From an uncultured Granulosicoccaceae bacterium (GTDB lineage: Bacteria > Pseudomonadota > Gammaproteobacteria > Granulosicoccales > Granulosicoccaceae), in NCBI GenBank assembly GCA_937930305.1, contig CALGLE010000008.1, forward strand, positions 1-64,000: a DNA stretch of 64,000 bases, given 5' to 3'. This document shows positions 1 to 9,578 of the stretch, piece after piece. The notes beneath the pieces are model-generated. The model searched no databases and had not been told where the DNA came from. It saw nothing but the letters and a program-made list of their open reading frames with translations. The translations under genes and the position numbers were made by a program. Positions within the stretch are counted from its first letter, which is position 1. Every line of letters begins with the position of its first letter.

Positions 1-716
<716 letters not shown>

Positions 717-726
717 GTAAGAACAG

Positions 727-766
727 GGCTGGTGTGCATCAAATGAATGGTTGATGCACACCAGCC
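727..766. terminator. Bidirectional hairpin between convergent genes
   Basis: A perfect 15-base inverted repeat (arms 727-741 and 752-766) with a 10-base loop sits between the stop codons of two convergent genes (716 and 778). There is no clear T-run on either side, so it may act as a transcript-end stabiliser or a weak factor-independent terminator. Confidence 0.6.
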
Positions 767-777
767 AGAGACGCTGA

Positions 778-2169
778 TTAACTGTACTGAGCGGTATGGT
801 TAGTTAAGGCCGTGTCGATAGCCGCCACAATTTGATCCAGATCATCTGTGGTGCAAATTAACGCAGGGCTTAAACAAATCGTGTTATTCAATCCCACTAA
901 GCTTCGGTTAGTGCGACCAATAATCACGCCTTGCTCCATGCAATCTGCCGCGATCGCTACCATAACTGATTCGGGCATGGGCTCTTTGGTTTGACGATCA
1001 ACCACGAGTTCAGCACCACAAAACAAGCCCTTGCCGCGAACATCACCAATGCATTTGTGCTTGTTTTGCAAGGATTGCAACTTCTCAATCAAATACTCAC
1101 CCATTTTAACCGTGTTCTCGAGTAAGTTCTCTTCTTCGATAATTTTCATATTCTCAAGGGCAGCAGCTGGGCCTGATGTGCAGCCACCGAAGGTACTGAT
1201 GTCACGAAAATATCCCATGGGATCATCATCAGTTTTGAATTGGTCAAATATTTCTTCAGTTGTTACGGTACACGCAATGGCGGCGTAACCACTAGCCACA
1301 CCTTTCGCCATGGTGACAATGTCGGGCTTGACGTCGTAATTTTGGTAACCGAACCAAGTACCGGTTCGACCTAAGCCACACACGACTTCATCTATGTGCA
1401 ACAACACACCGTATTTTTTGCATATTTCTTGAACCGTTTCCCAGTAGCCTTCCGGTGGAGTGATAACCCCACCACCGGCTGTTACCGGTTCCAAAACTAT
1501 AGAACCCACCGTATCCGGCCCTTCCCGCTGAATGATGGTTTCAATCTCTTTTGCAGCGCGCACACCGTAGTCGGTTGTATCGTCGTACTGGCAACGATAT
1601 TCACAGCAGTGAGGCACCTCAACAAAGCCCGGTGTGAAAGGCCCATATTGAGCTTTACGTTCCATTTGGCCCGAGGAACTTAGTGCGGTAATCGTAGTGC
1701 CGTGATAGTCGCGATCACGGTAAAGAATTTTGTGTTTCTTTCCATCGTGATGCAGGGCTGAGATTTGGCGAACCATCTTGTATGCCTTCTCGTTCGCTTC
1801 AGAGCCAGAATTTGAGTAGTAAACCCGACTCATGCCCGGCATTTTATCAATCAGCTTTTCAGCGAATTGAATGCCTGGAACCGTGCCGGCAGATCCGGCG
1901 AAGTAACACATCTCGATCAGTTGATCTCGAACCGCATTTGCTATGCGTTCTCGGCCGTAGCCCACATTCACCGTCCAAACCGCACCGGACACCGCGTCCA
2001 AATGTTCTTTGCCCGCTTGGTTCCAAACTTTCATACCGTTGGCACGAGTGATAACCAAAGGGTCTTTACCTTCCGAATAGCCTTTGTGGGGCGTTAAGTG
2101 GTGCCACATACGCTCCCGATCTGACTCGACCAACTTAGCTGTGTCAACATTACCAACGGACTGATTCAT
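778..2169 (-). CDS. tpa: Class III aminotransferase, likely taurine--pyruvate aminotransferase
   Basis: A 463-residue PLP-dependent fold-type I aminotransferase. Visible are the cofactor phosphate motif SGSEANEKA (residues 121-129), the Asp of HIDEVVCGLGRTG that contacts the pyridine nitrogen, and the Schiff-base lysine K289 in TMAKGVASGY. The N-terminal D-R-E-R-x-W-H-H-L region and overall length match taurine--pyruvate aminotransferases, which make sulfoacetaldehyde and alanine from taurine. Related omega-transaminases acting on other amines look similar, so the substrate is less certain than the class. No sulfoacetaldehyde acetyltransferase or taurine transporter lies nearby. It is transcribed away from the lactonase gene with about 190 bases between. 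The start is the ATG at 2169. Confidence 0.75.
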   Translation of the reverse strand: MNQSVGNVDTAKLVESDRERMWHHLTPHKGYSEGKDPLVITRANGMKVWNQAGKEHLDAVSGAVWTVNVGYGRERIANAVRDQLIEMCYFAGSAGTVPGIQFAEKLIDKMPGMSRVYYSNSGSEANEKAYKMVRQISALHHDGKKHKILYRDRDYHGTTITALSSSGQMERKAQYGPFTPGFVEVPHCCEYRCQYDDTTDYGVRAAKEIETIIQREGPDTVGSIVLEPVTAGGGVITPPEGYWETVQEICKKYGVLLHIDEVVCGLGRTGTWFGYQNYDVKPDIVTMAKGVASGYAAIACTVTTEEIFDQFKTDDDPMGYFRDISTFGGCTSGPAAALENMKIIEEENLLENTVKMGEYLIEKLQSLQNKHKCIGDVRGKGLFCGAELVVDRQTKEPMPESVMVAIAADCMEQGVIIGRTNRSLVGLNNTICLSPALICTTDDLDQIVAAIDTALTNHTAQYS

Positions 2170-2358
2170 GTTCGTACTCCCATCATTAAGGTATGACGTC
2201 GGTGATATTCCGGTGTCTTAGTGCATCGGGCAAGACTATGCGAGCTGAACGGCTGACACAACCCGCCACAAGGCCTTTGGGGGTGATGCCAGCAACATTT
2301 GTGGGCTATTCGTGGCTCCACTGCGTCAAACTGCGGCCCACAAGGGGTAATATAACGT

Positions 2359-3375
2359 ATGCATTATTTTCAAGTCACCTCTGAAAGCGTGGAATTTGTG
2401 GGTTCGGGGCTGTGTCGCCCAGAATGCGTGCTTGCCCACACCAGTGGATGCTTGGTCGCTCCTAGCTGGCACAGTCAGGGCGGTGTGACTTGGATATTAC
2501 CCGGTGGTGAAGTCCACACTGTCACTCAATCCACTTTATCAAAACCATTACGCCCTAACGGGATCGCGTTGGATGCTGAGGGAAATGCGCTGCTAGCCCA
2601 TCTGGGTAATGAGCAAGGTGGCGTCTTTACTCTTAGTCCCGACGGCCAAGTGCACCCCCGTGTTGAAACGGTTAACGGAAAGCTCCTGCCACCCACCAAT
2701 TATGTCGTGCATGACAACCAAGGGCGTTTGTGGATCACCGTCAGCACCGAGCTAACACCCCGTGCTAAGGACTACCACGCAGACGCTTGCTCTGGCTTTA
2801 TCGCTGTGGCTGAGCCTGGCCAAACCGATGCCAAAATCGTTGCGAAAGGACTGGGCTATACCAACGAGATCGTGATCGATGAATCGCGCCATTCAGTATT
2901 TGTTAACGAAACGTTTGGCCGTCGATTGACTCGCTTCGATCTTCTCCCAGATGGATCACTCTGTGGTCCCGAAACGATCGTCAATTTCGGCAAAGGCACC
3001 TATCCCGACGGATTGGCATTAGCAGCTGATGGGTCGCTTTGGGTGACCAGTATTCTCAGCAATCGAGTTATTGTGGTGCAGCCTGATGGAACCTGTCATA
3101 CAGTCCTTGAAGATGCCGACATGAGTTTTATCGAGCAAGCCGAAATGGCCTACCAGCAAAATGGACTGGAAAGAGAACATCTCGACCGTTCACATGGCAC
3201 CTACTTACACAACATTTCAAACTTAGCCTTCTTTGGTGCCAATTTACAAACTGCCTGCTTAGGTAACTTACTGGGCGAGCGCATACCTTGCTTTCGTACA
3301 CCAGTTGCCGGTAGCCCTATGACACACTGGGAAGCCCCAATCAACGGATGGCTTGAGCGATTCGGATCGCTGTAA
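2359..3375 (+). CDS. SMP-30/gluconolactonase/LRE-family protein
   Basis: A 338-residue predicted beta-propeller of the SMP-30/gluconolactonase family, whose members hydrolyse sugar lactones using a bound divalent metal. Propeller-blade signatures are visible: RPNGIALDAEGNALLAH, DNQGRLWITVS, GLGYTNEIVIDES and YPDGLALAADGSLWVTS. The N and D residues following such motifs are the usual metal ligands. No signal peptide is seen, so it is probably cytoplasmic. Six bases separate it from the dehydrogenase downstream, implying a two-gene operon for oxidation of a sugar acid or hydroxy acid. The substrate cannot be told from sequence. Confidence 0.8.
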   Translation: MHYFQVTSESVEFVGSGLCRPECVLAHTSGCLVAPSWHSQGGVTWILPGGEVHTVTQSTLSKPLRPNGIALDAEGNALLAHLGNEQGGVFTLSPDGQVHPRVETVNGKLLPPTNYVVHDNQGRLWITVSTELTPRAKDYHADACSGFIAVAEPGQTDAKIVAKGLGYTNEIVIDESRHSVFVNETFGRRLTRFDLLPDGSLCGPETIVNFGKGTYPDGLALAADGSLWVTSILSNRVIVVQPDGTCHTVLEDADMSFIEQAEMAYQQNGLEREHLDRSHGTYLHNISNLAFFGANLQTACLGNLLGERIPCFRTPVAGSPMTHWEAPINGWLERFGSL

Positions 3376-3381
3376 TTAGAA

Positions 3382-4479
3382 ATGAGCCCTAAAGCCCACT
3401 ACACGATCGCGGTATTCGCTGGCGATGGCATCGGCCATGAAATCATGGAACCCTGCATTGATCTGATTGCAGCTGCTATAGCGAAAACCGGCGCACCCAA
3501 CTTAGTGTTTGATCGATTGGCTGGCGGCGCTGCTGCCTATCGAGACTTAGGTCATGCCTTACCCAAAGAATCGATGCAACAAGCGCGAGCCGCCGATGCC
3601 ATTTTACTTGCAGCCATGGGTGACCCCAGCATTCGATATCCGGATGGTACAGAAATTACACCGCAAATCGAATTGCGATTTGCCTTAGGCCTTTACGCTG
3701 GCTTGCGACCCATACGAGCCATCCCTGGAGTCCCCCTGCCGTTAACCGATCCTCGCGCGAAAGAAATAGACTTTGTGCTGGTTAGAGAATCAACTGAAGG
3801 CTTGTTTGCATCTTATGGCAAAGGCATTGTTGAGAACGATTCGGTGGCTAAAGAAACCCTTGAAATAACTCGTGAAACCAGCGAAAAGCTATTCCACAGC
3901 ACATTCAAATTGGCGATGCAAAGGCAGAAAACTCACGGCAAAGCCCGAGTGACCTGTGTTGATAAGGCAAACGTGTTTAGTGCATTCGCTTTCTTTCGAA
4001 AAATATTCGACGAAGTGGCCGGCGACTATGAAATTCGCGCCGACCATGCCTATGTGGACGCCATGGCCATGTGGTTGATTAGCCGGCCTTGGGAATACGA
4101 TGTGCTCGTCACTGAAAATATGTTCGGTGACATCCTATCCGATCAAGCGGCCGCATTAATCGGCGGCATGGGGTACGCACCTTCTGCGGATATAGGCGAT
4201 GAGCAAGCCGTTTTTCAGCCCTGTCACGGCAGTGCGCCCGATATCGCCGGAAAAGGCTTGGCAAATCCAACCGCCATGTTCCTCTCAGGCGCTATGATGC
4301 TGGAGTGGATTGGCCAACGTCATCAAGACTTGGCAATCACTGAAGCGGCGCACCTGATTCGTAAAGCCGTTGATCACGCGTTTGCCCAAGGTCAGTTGAT
4401 AACAACCGAATTGGGCGGTGATGCCGGCACGGAAGCTGTGACAAACGCTGTGATGGGTAGCCTGAGCAAACAGGCATAA
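3382..4479 (+). CDS. Isopropylmalate/tartrate/malate-type beta-decarboxylating dehydrogenase
   Basis: A 365-residue member of the isocitrate/isopropylmalate dehydrogenase family. Key motifs are the N-terminal GDGIGHEIM, the VRESTEGLFAS loop that helps set substrate choice, the catalytic lysine in DKANVF, the metal-binding ENMFGDILSDQAAALIGGMG and the NAD-binding HGSAPDIAGKGLANP. These enzymes oxidise and decarboxylate 2-hydroxy-3-carboxy acids with NAD and Mg/Mn. leuA, leuC and leuD are absent here, and the gene is coupled to an SMP-30 lactonase, so a catabolic role (tartrate- or D-malate-like) is at least as likely as leucine synthesis. I therefore do not assign leuB. Confidence 0.75.
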   Translation: MSPKAHYTIAVFAGDGIGHEIMEPCIDLIAAAIAKTGAPNLVFDRLAGGAAAYRDLGHALPKESMQQARAADAILLAAMGDPSIRYPDGTEITPQIELRFALGLYAGLRPIRAIPGVPLPLTDPRAKEIDFVLVRESTEGLFASYGKGIVENDSVAKETLEITRETSEKLFHSTFKLAMQRQKTHGKARVTCVDKANVFSAFAFFRKIFDEVAGDYEIRADHAYVDAMAMWLISRPWEYDVLVTENMFGDILSDQAAALIGGMGYAPSADIGDEQAVFQPCHGSAPDIAGKGLANPTAMFLSGAMMLEWIGQRHQDLAITEAAHLIRKAVDHAFAQGQLITTELGGDAGTEAVTNAVMGSLSKQA

Positions 4480-4511
4480 TGAGCTTTTAACGCAATTTAC
4501 GTGGGCGGCTG

Positions 4512-5375
4512 ATGCACGAATTCACTAAATTAGAAAAACGACTCAAGCGTGATACTGCCCGTGCCGTCACCGACTTCAATTTAATTGAAGCCAACGACCA
4601 CATCATGGTGTGCTTAAGCGGCGGAAAAGACAGTTACACCCTGCTGGATATGTTGCTGCATTTACAACGTGTAGCACCAATCTCGTTCAGTTTAGTGGCA
4701 GTCAATTTAGACCAAAAGCAACCGGATTTCCCTGAGCAAGTATTACCGAATTATTTGTCTAGCTTAGGGGTGGAATTTCACATCATTGAAGAAGACACCT
4801 TCAGCATTGTGAAAGATCGCATTCCTGAAGGCCAAACCACCTGTGGCCTGTGTTCCCGATTACGACGCGGAATTTTGTACCGAACCGCAGACGAATTAGG
4901 CGCGACAAAAATAGCGCTTGGCCACCACGCCGATGATTTATTAGAAACGCTGCTGTTGAATTTATTTCACGGCGGCAGTTTGAAAACTATGCCAGCAAAG
5001 CTGCATGCCGACAATGGCAAGAACATTGTTATTCGGCCTTTAGCGTACTGCCGGGAATCGATGATTGAACAGTATACAGAGGCGAAGAACTATCCGATTA
5101 TTCCATGCAACCTTTGCGGGTCTCAACCCAACTTGCAGCGCCAGTCTATGAAACAAATGCTGCAACTTTGGGAGAGCACAAATCCCAGTCGAATCGCATC
5201 TATGCTGACAGCCTTGGGCAATGTCAAACCCTCGCATTTACTGGATACTTCTTTGTTTGATTTTGACACCAACCAGCGAATTGCTGCCAACCCGACGCCG
5301 AATGCGTTCAGTACTGTGCAGTCTATCTCTGTCGATCAAATTACCATGGGATCGGTGAACCGTCCCACGCAATAA
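4512..5375 (+). CDS. ttcA: tRNA 2-thiocytidine(32) synthetase TtcA
   Basis: A 287-residue TtcA, which thiolates cytidine 32 in certain tRNAs using ATP and a [4Fe-4S] cluster. The PP-loop SGGKDS is at residues 36-41. The two CxxC motifs that mark TtcA are CGLC (111-114) and CNLC (199-202), and they provide the cluster ligands. The [19 protein letters not shown] motif is also intact. Length is close to the E. coli enzyme (311). Its 3' end overlaps the convergent short-chain dehydrogenase by 35 bases. Confidence 0.95.
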   Translation: MHEFTKLEKRLKRDTARAVTDFNLIEANDHIMVCLSGGKDSYTLLDMLLHLQRVAPISFSLVAVNLDQKQPDFPEQVLPNYLSSLGVEFHIIEEDTFSIVKDRIPEGQTTCGLCSRLRRGILYRTADELGATKIALGHHADDLLETLLLNLFHGGSLKTMPAKLHADNGKNIVIRPLAYCRESMIEQYTEAKNYPIIPCNLCGSQPNLQRQSMKQMLQLWESTNPSRIASMLTALGNVKPSHLLDTSLFDFDTNQRIAANPTPNAFSTVQSISVDQITMGSVNRPTQ

Positions 5376-6084
5376 ATCGACCGCTCTCATGTTCGTGCGC
5401 ATTGCGGCAATGCTGCAGCAAGTACCGAGCGGTTTTTTGCGATGAAAACAATTTTTTTTCTGGCACTTTTGCCTGAAATGGTTTCGACAGCGGCGTATCG
5501 GTAGTGCCGGGATGCAGGGACAACACCCTGGCTGAGGGTAAGGTACGCTGCCACTCAATCGCCAAACATTTCAGTGACATATTTAACGCAGCTTTACTTG
5601 CTCGGTAGCTGTGCCAACCCCCTAAGCGGTTATCTTCAATGCTGCCCACGCGCGCCGAAACAGTGGCAAACAAGGCTTGCTTTGATCCCTTAAGCGCAGC
5701 ATGAGAATATTTAGCAAGCAGTAGCGTGGGCATACAATTCACTTGCATGGATTGTATAAACCAATCGGGGTTAAATTGGCGAATACTTTTTTCCGGTTGA
5801 TGTTCCTGGGAATGCAGCACCCCCACACAATTGACTATCCAGTCCACTGCACCCAATTCAGCAAACCATTGAGCCGTTGCAGGTTCGTTCGTTACATCCA
5901 GTTTCGACCAAACGACACGGAGCTTATTGCTTGTGTCGTGGTCAGCAGGGTTTACCGAGTTGGCAGGGGCTTCTGTCGCGCTATAGTAGGTGCCGTGAAC
6001 TTCTGACACCCAATCGCAACTGATTAACTCCGCCATTAAAGCCGCCCCGATACCGCCGCTAGCGCCGATCACCGCGATCTTCAA
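5341..6084 (-). CDS. Short-chain dehydrogenase/reductase (SDR)
   Basis: A 247-residue classical SDR with the nucleotide-binding [10 protein letters not shown] at residues 7-16, the NCVGVLH strand in place of the usual NNAG, and the catalytic Tyr and Lys in [10 protein letters not shown]. The tail keeps [14 protein letters not shown], the P-G-x-x-x-T segment of the family. It resembles the CsgA/C-factor-like subgroup often annotated only as SDR oxidoreductase. Substrate unknown; a cytoplasmic NAD(P)-dependent carbonyl reduction or alcohol oxidation is expected. The gene overlaps ttcA convergently at its 3' end. Confidence 0.85.
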   Translation of the reverse strand: MKIAVIGASGGIGAALMAELISCDWVSEVHGTYYSATEAPANSVNPADHDTSNKLRVVWSKLDVTNEPATAQWFAELGAVDWIVNCVGVLHSQEHQPEKSIRQFNPDWFIQSMQVNCMPTLLLAKYSHAALKGSKQALFATVSARVGSIEDNRLGGWHSYRASKAALNMSLKCLAIEWQRTLPSARVLSLHPGTTDTPLSKPFQAKVPEKKLFSSQKTARYLLQHCRNAHEHESGRFIAWDGSPIPW

Positions 6085-6118
6085 GGTACATCCCGCACAC
6101 GTCGCAGCGCTTTAATGA

Positions 6119-6745
6119 TTATTGCAGCGCGTTAAAAGCGGCCGTAAATCCACTTAATGACAGGCTGGATGTCACCACACCTTGGTTGGCGGCGACCACG
6201 GTGACCGTGGCGGCATTGCCTTTCTTTAAGCGATCAATCAATTCTTGCGCGATCGGTTCACGAACCAAACAGCCCTGCTCAGTGCACACTTGAAACGGCG
6301 CTAGAGCGTCTTGGCCGCCATCAATTTTCAACGATAGGCCTTCCGTCAGTACCACACCTAATGGCGTTATCACATCCAGCACGGCAATCGCTATTTCCCC
6401 ACCCGCCTCCAGCGGTTCGGGCAGTTTTCGGATCACCATTTCCAACACCGGATTGCCACCACCGTCTTTACCAATTTGTGCCATTGCGCAGTTGGAATTA
6501 TCGGCCAAACAGGCCACTTCCCACGATTTATAGGTAGTGCGTTTTACATCACCACCGCTGGGCCGAGCCGGTTGCGTCTTTGTTTGATCGGCCGCACCGG
6601 CTGCAGGCGCGGCCCCCAAATCCAGCGTGTCATTGGAGTTGGGCGCACCCAGCTTTAAACCTTGAGCGGCACCCGGGTTGGCAATAACCAGGCTGAGGAT
6701 TAGACACGCTGTCGACACCAAAATGCGACGATAAAATAAATGCAT
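6119..6745 (-). CDS. Invasion-associated locus B (IalB)-family secreted protein
   Basis: I chose the ATG at 6745 (208 residues) because it begins a good signal peptide: positively charged MHLFYRRI, a hydrophobic core, and cleavage near ANPGAAQ. The longer frame uses a TTG at 6835 and adds 30 unlikely residues. The mature protein starts with a low-complexity linker, followed by the IalB domain with W-E-V-A-C, a second Cys in DNSNC, and a third and fourth in CTEQGC, a spacing suited to two disulfides. IalB proteins are periplasmic or envelope proteins of poorly defined role, known mainly from alphaproteobacteria. Confidence 0.8.
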   Translation of the reverse strand: MHLFYRRILVSTACLILSLVIANPGAAQGLKLGAPNSNDTLDLGAAPAAGAADQTKTQPARPSGGDVKRTTYKSWEVACLADNSNCAMAQIGKDGGGNPVLEMVIRKLPEPLEAGGEIAIAVLDVITPLGVVLTEGLSLKIDGGQDALAPFQVCTEQGCLVREPIAQELIDRLKKGNAATVTVVAANQGVVTSSLSLSGFTAAFNALQ

Positions 6746-6834
6746 AGCAATCACGGCTGAATAGTTGTGGTGAGTATTACGGTGAGTGTAGAGTTCCTCT
6801 GCGACACTCGCAACATCACCGGGAACTTTGATCA

Positions 6835-7722
6835 ATGAGCACTCACACCCTAGTATCGCCGCACTGGCGAGTCACTATCGATACGGATCGTGGGATGCGA
6901 TGGCTCAGTGGCGAGGTTTTTCTTGATGAAAAGTGGGTACCGTTAATGCCCGACAGCACGGATCCTGGCGTTGATTTGAAGGACTGTAACTTCTTGTTAT
7001 TACCCTACAGTAACCGGATTCGCGATGGGCGATTCAGCTTCAATGCAGAACTATATCAGCTGGAAGATGCCGATCGTCATGCCATTCACGGTGCTCTCAG
7101 AAATCAAGCTTGGGTCGTAAATGACGCCACAAATTCCACTTTAAATGCCTGCTGCCACAGTCAAGACAGCCACTCGTTTAACTGGCCATGGCCAGTCACC
7201 GTCAATTGTAAGCTCCAAGCCATCGAGAATCGCATCGTTTGCCACTTGGAAGTCACAAATTTGGGCAAAACGGACATGCCCATCGGGGGCGGTTGGCATC
7301 CTTATTTTGTGCGACGGCTGAAAACAGCAGAACCACGGCTCAGTGTGCCCGTCAGTGGGGTATATCCCGATACAAACGGGGACTGCTTGCCGACAGGGGC
7401 CGCAATCACCATTCCCGAGCAATTAGTTTTCAATCCAAGTACTGAACTCTCACCGGATCAACGAATCGATCATTGTTTTGCAGGGCTGCGCGGTCCGTTA
7501 CAAATTCACTGGCCCGACGTTGATGTAACACTTACGATGAGTGGCTCAGCCAACTATACTCACGCCGTTTTATATAACCCCGATAAGCCCTACTTCGCGT
7601 TAGAGCCCGTGACCCATGCTAATGATGCAGTGAACTTACAGCACCAGGGCATCGATGCCGGTCTTGAAACTTTGCCACCGAATGAAACTTGGCAGGCCAC
7701 TTTGGAACTAGCGCTTAGTTGA
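6835..7722 (+). CDS. Aldose 1-epimerase (galactose-mutarotase-like)
   Basis: A 295-residue protein of the galactose mutarotase superfamily, which interconverts alpha and beta anomers of hexoses or modified sugars. Characteristic features are the arginine in LLPYSNRIRDGRF, the substrate histidine in HAIHGALRNQ, GGGWHPYF with the catalytic histidine, and the C-terminal glutamate in FALEPVTHAND. No signal peptide is seen. It is transcribed divergently from the IalB-family gene. Sugar specificity cannot be read from sequence, and D-hexose-6-phosphate epimerases share the fold. Confidence 0.85.
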   Translation: MSTHTLVSPHWRVTIDTDRGMRWLSGEVFLDEKWVPLMPDSTDPGVDLKDCNFLLLPYSNRIRDGRFSFNAELYQLEDADRHAIHGALRNQAWVVNDATNSTLNACCHSQDSHSFNWPWPVTVNCKLQAIENRIVCHLEVTNLGKTDMPIGGGWHPYFVRRLKTAEPRLSVPVSGVYPDTNGDCLPTGAAITIPEQLVFNPSTELSPDQRIDHCFAGLRGPLQIHWPDVDVTLTMSGSANYTHAVLYNPDKPYFALEPVTHANDAVNLQHQGIDAGLETLPPNETWQATLELALS

Positions 7723-7740
7723 TCCCAAGGGATCATGGCG
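7709..7740. terminator. Palindromic hairpin containing both convergent stop codons
   Basis: The inner stem pairs 7720-7726 with 7729-7735 around a two-base centre and is extended by an agcgc/gcgct outer stem. Both stop codons, the TGA of the epimerase at 7720-7722 and the complementary TGA of the PDZ gene at 7733-7735, lie in the inner arms. No T-tract is present, so function as a shared terminator is only probable. Confidence 0.4.
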
Positions 7741-8701
7741 CTATGGACGTGGCCGTCATCGTGATGCCCAGTGGCCCTCGAACGACATCCATGGTCATGG
7801 GTTGTTGATCACGTACGATTTCCATCACGATGGGCTCGTTACGCACGCCTTCTCGAGTGGCTGCCCGTAATTCCCGCAATGAAAAGACGCGACGCGCTGC
7901 GTAGCTGATAATCATATCCCCAGCTCGCATACCGGCAAGATCGGCTGTGGAACCAGCAATAACCGATTCAACTAAGATTCGGTTTGCTTGCCCAAGATTG
8001 AACAAATACTGATCGTAAGCGGCATCGCCTAATTCTTCACGCAAGCTGGTTGACGTCTCATCCAAGGTTTCTAATTCCTCGCCCAGCCGCTCCGTGTTGG
8101 ACCACCCTTCGCGCTCGGCCCGATCAAACAACTCCAACCGAGCAAGGGACCGTTGATCTTGCTGGCGTTGGATGGCTTCCATTCGTTCCTGGCTGACACC
8201 CGCCTGTCTTAAAGCATTTTGCTCATCGGCAATACTTGGAAAATTTCTAGCCCTCGCAGCCGTTCTCCCTGAAACCACTTCTTCAGCAAACCCGGACGGA
8301 TTATCCGACCGATTAGCCTTGTCCGCCTCTTCGAGAATGCCCACATTCACCGCACTCGTCAGCTCGATTACCTCTTCACGAAGCTCATCAATCTCCTCGC
8401 GTGCGATTGATAGCTCTTCACGCAGATCGTCAATATCATTTTGAAAGAACAATGAAACCGACTCGGTAGCACTTGCCGCACCAGCATCCATTTCACCAGA
8501 CGCTGGATTGGGAGACTGGGCAGAAGATGGGTTCAGTTCCGTATCGTTAAACGCCACACCCGCTTGCGCTGAAGGTGGCATCGGCTCAGTTGGCACTCCC
8601 GGAAGAAAATCCCGCACATGCCCCCATAAAGCAGCGCCTGCCACCAACGCCAAGAACAATGACAACAAATGCCAGGTGTGGACAGTTCGCTCTTTACTCA
8701 T
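7733..8701 (-). CDS. Membrane-anchored coiled-coil protein with C-terminal PDZ domain
   Basis: A 322-residue protein. An N-terminal membrane segment (about residues 9-27, LLSLFLALVAGAALWG) is followed by a Pro/Ser/Ala-rich linker and a heptad-patterned acidic coiled coil near residues 85-120. A second helical region comes next, and the last ~90 residues form a PDZ fold (VESVIAGSTADLAGMRAGD, then SYAARRVFSLRELRAATREG). There is no protease domain, so it is probably a periplasmic scaffold or substrate-recognition protein rather than an enzyme. The gene is divergent from the phosphodiesterase gene, 46 bases away. Confidence 0.7.
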   Translation of the reverse strand: MSKERTVHTWHLLSLFLALVAGAALWGHVRDFLPGVPTEPMPPSAQAGVAFNDTELNPSSAQSPNPASGEMDAGAASATESVSLFFQNDIDDLREELSIAREEIDELREEVIELTSAVNVGILEEADKANRSDNPSGFAEEVVSGRTAARARNFPSIADEQNALRQAGVSQERMEAIQRQQDQRSLARLELFDRAEREGWSNTERLGEELETLDETSTSLREELGDAAYDQYLFNLGQANRILVESVIAGSTADLAGMRAGDMIISYAARRVFSLRELRAATREGVRNEPIVMEIVRDQQPMTMDVVRGPLGITMTATSIAP

Positions 8702-8747
8702 TTACCCGTACCATAGGTGTCTTTCTTGTCTGTTGGGTTAAACACGC

Positions 8748-9578
8748 GTGACCACTGATTTTAACTCTCTTCCCGGTAGCCATAACGGCCCTTGGTTGTT
8801 TGCGCATCGCGGCACATCCACTCTAGCTCCAGAAAATACAGCAGCGGCATTTGATGTGGCAATGCGCGCTCGGGCGGAAGTCTTAGAGATTGATGTTCGA
8901 ATCAGTAGAGACCAACAGATTATCGTGACTCACGATGCCACACTGGAACGAACCACCAACGGCGAAGGATTGGTATCTCAGCTTAACCTAATCGAATTAA
9001 AAGCTTTGGATGCCGGTTATCAATTCACCGATGCTAACAATCAGAGTACTTGGCGCGGAAAAGGGTTAACTCTCCTGACATTACATGAGCTGTTCGATAG
9101 GTACCCCAATGTGGGTATCAATATCGATATCAAAGACCGTGAACCGCAGGCCGCCCAGTTAGTCGCTGATGCCATGCGAAAACTCAGCGACGGTCGATGG
9201 ATCAATGCCGGCAGCTTTCACCCAAACACGATTCAAATTTTTCGCAATTACGCCCCGGAGCTCAGCACTACAGCTTCGCAGTGGGATGTTGCGCGGCTGT
9301 ATTTTGGGCGCTGGCTTCCCCAATCAGTACGGGAGACACAAGCGTCAAAAGCGCAGGGACAGGTTCTACAATTACCTACCCGTTGGTTCGGTATTCCACT
9401 GGCCACAGCTGCGTTTATTTCGGCTGCTCAACAGCAAAAACGACATGTGATGTATTGGACGATAAACGATCCGATGCAAATGCAAAAACTACTGCAATTG
9501 GGTACCAATGGTTTGGTTTCCGACAACGTCCTTGAAGCACGAATGCTCATCGATCAGTGGATGCATCGCTCTAAATAG
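8748..9578 (+). CDS. Glycerophosphodiester phosphodiesterase
   Basis: A 276-residue GDPD-family enzyme, which cleaves glycerophosphodiesters to sn-glycerol-3-phosphate and an alcohol. The family motifs are HRGTSTLAPENT near the start, EIDVRISRDQ (metal-binding Glu/Asp), the catalytic His in VTHDATLERTTNG, and the C-terminal W-T-I-N-D and GLVSDN. No signal peptide is visible, so it resembles the cytoplasmic UgpQ type. Start is GTG at 8748. The 3' end overlaps the convergent SGNH-like gene by 25 bases. Confidence 0.9.
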   Translation: MTTDFNSLPGSHNGPWLFAHRGTSTLAPENTAAAFDVAMRARAEVLEIDVRISRDQQIIVTHDATLERTTNGEGLVSQLNLIELKALDAGYQFTDANNQSTWRGKGLTLLTLHELFDRYPNVGINIDIKDREPQAAQLVADAMRKLSDGRWINAGSFHPNTIQIFRNYAPELSTTASQWDVARLYFGRWLPQSVRETQASKAQGQVLQLPTRWFGIPLATAAFISAAQQQKRHVMYWTINDPMQMQKLLQLGTNGLVSDNVLEARMLIDQWMHRSK

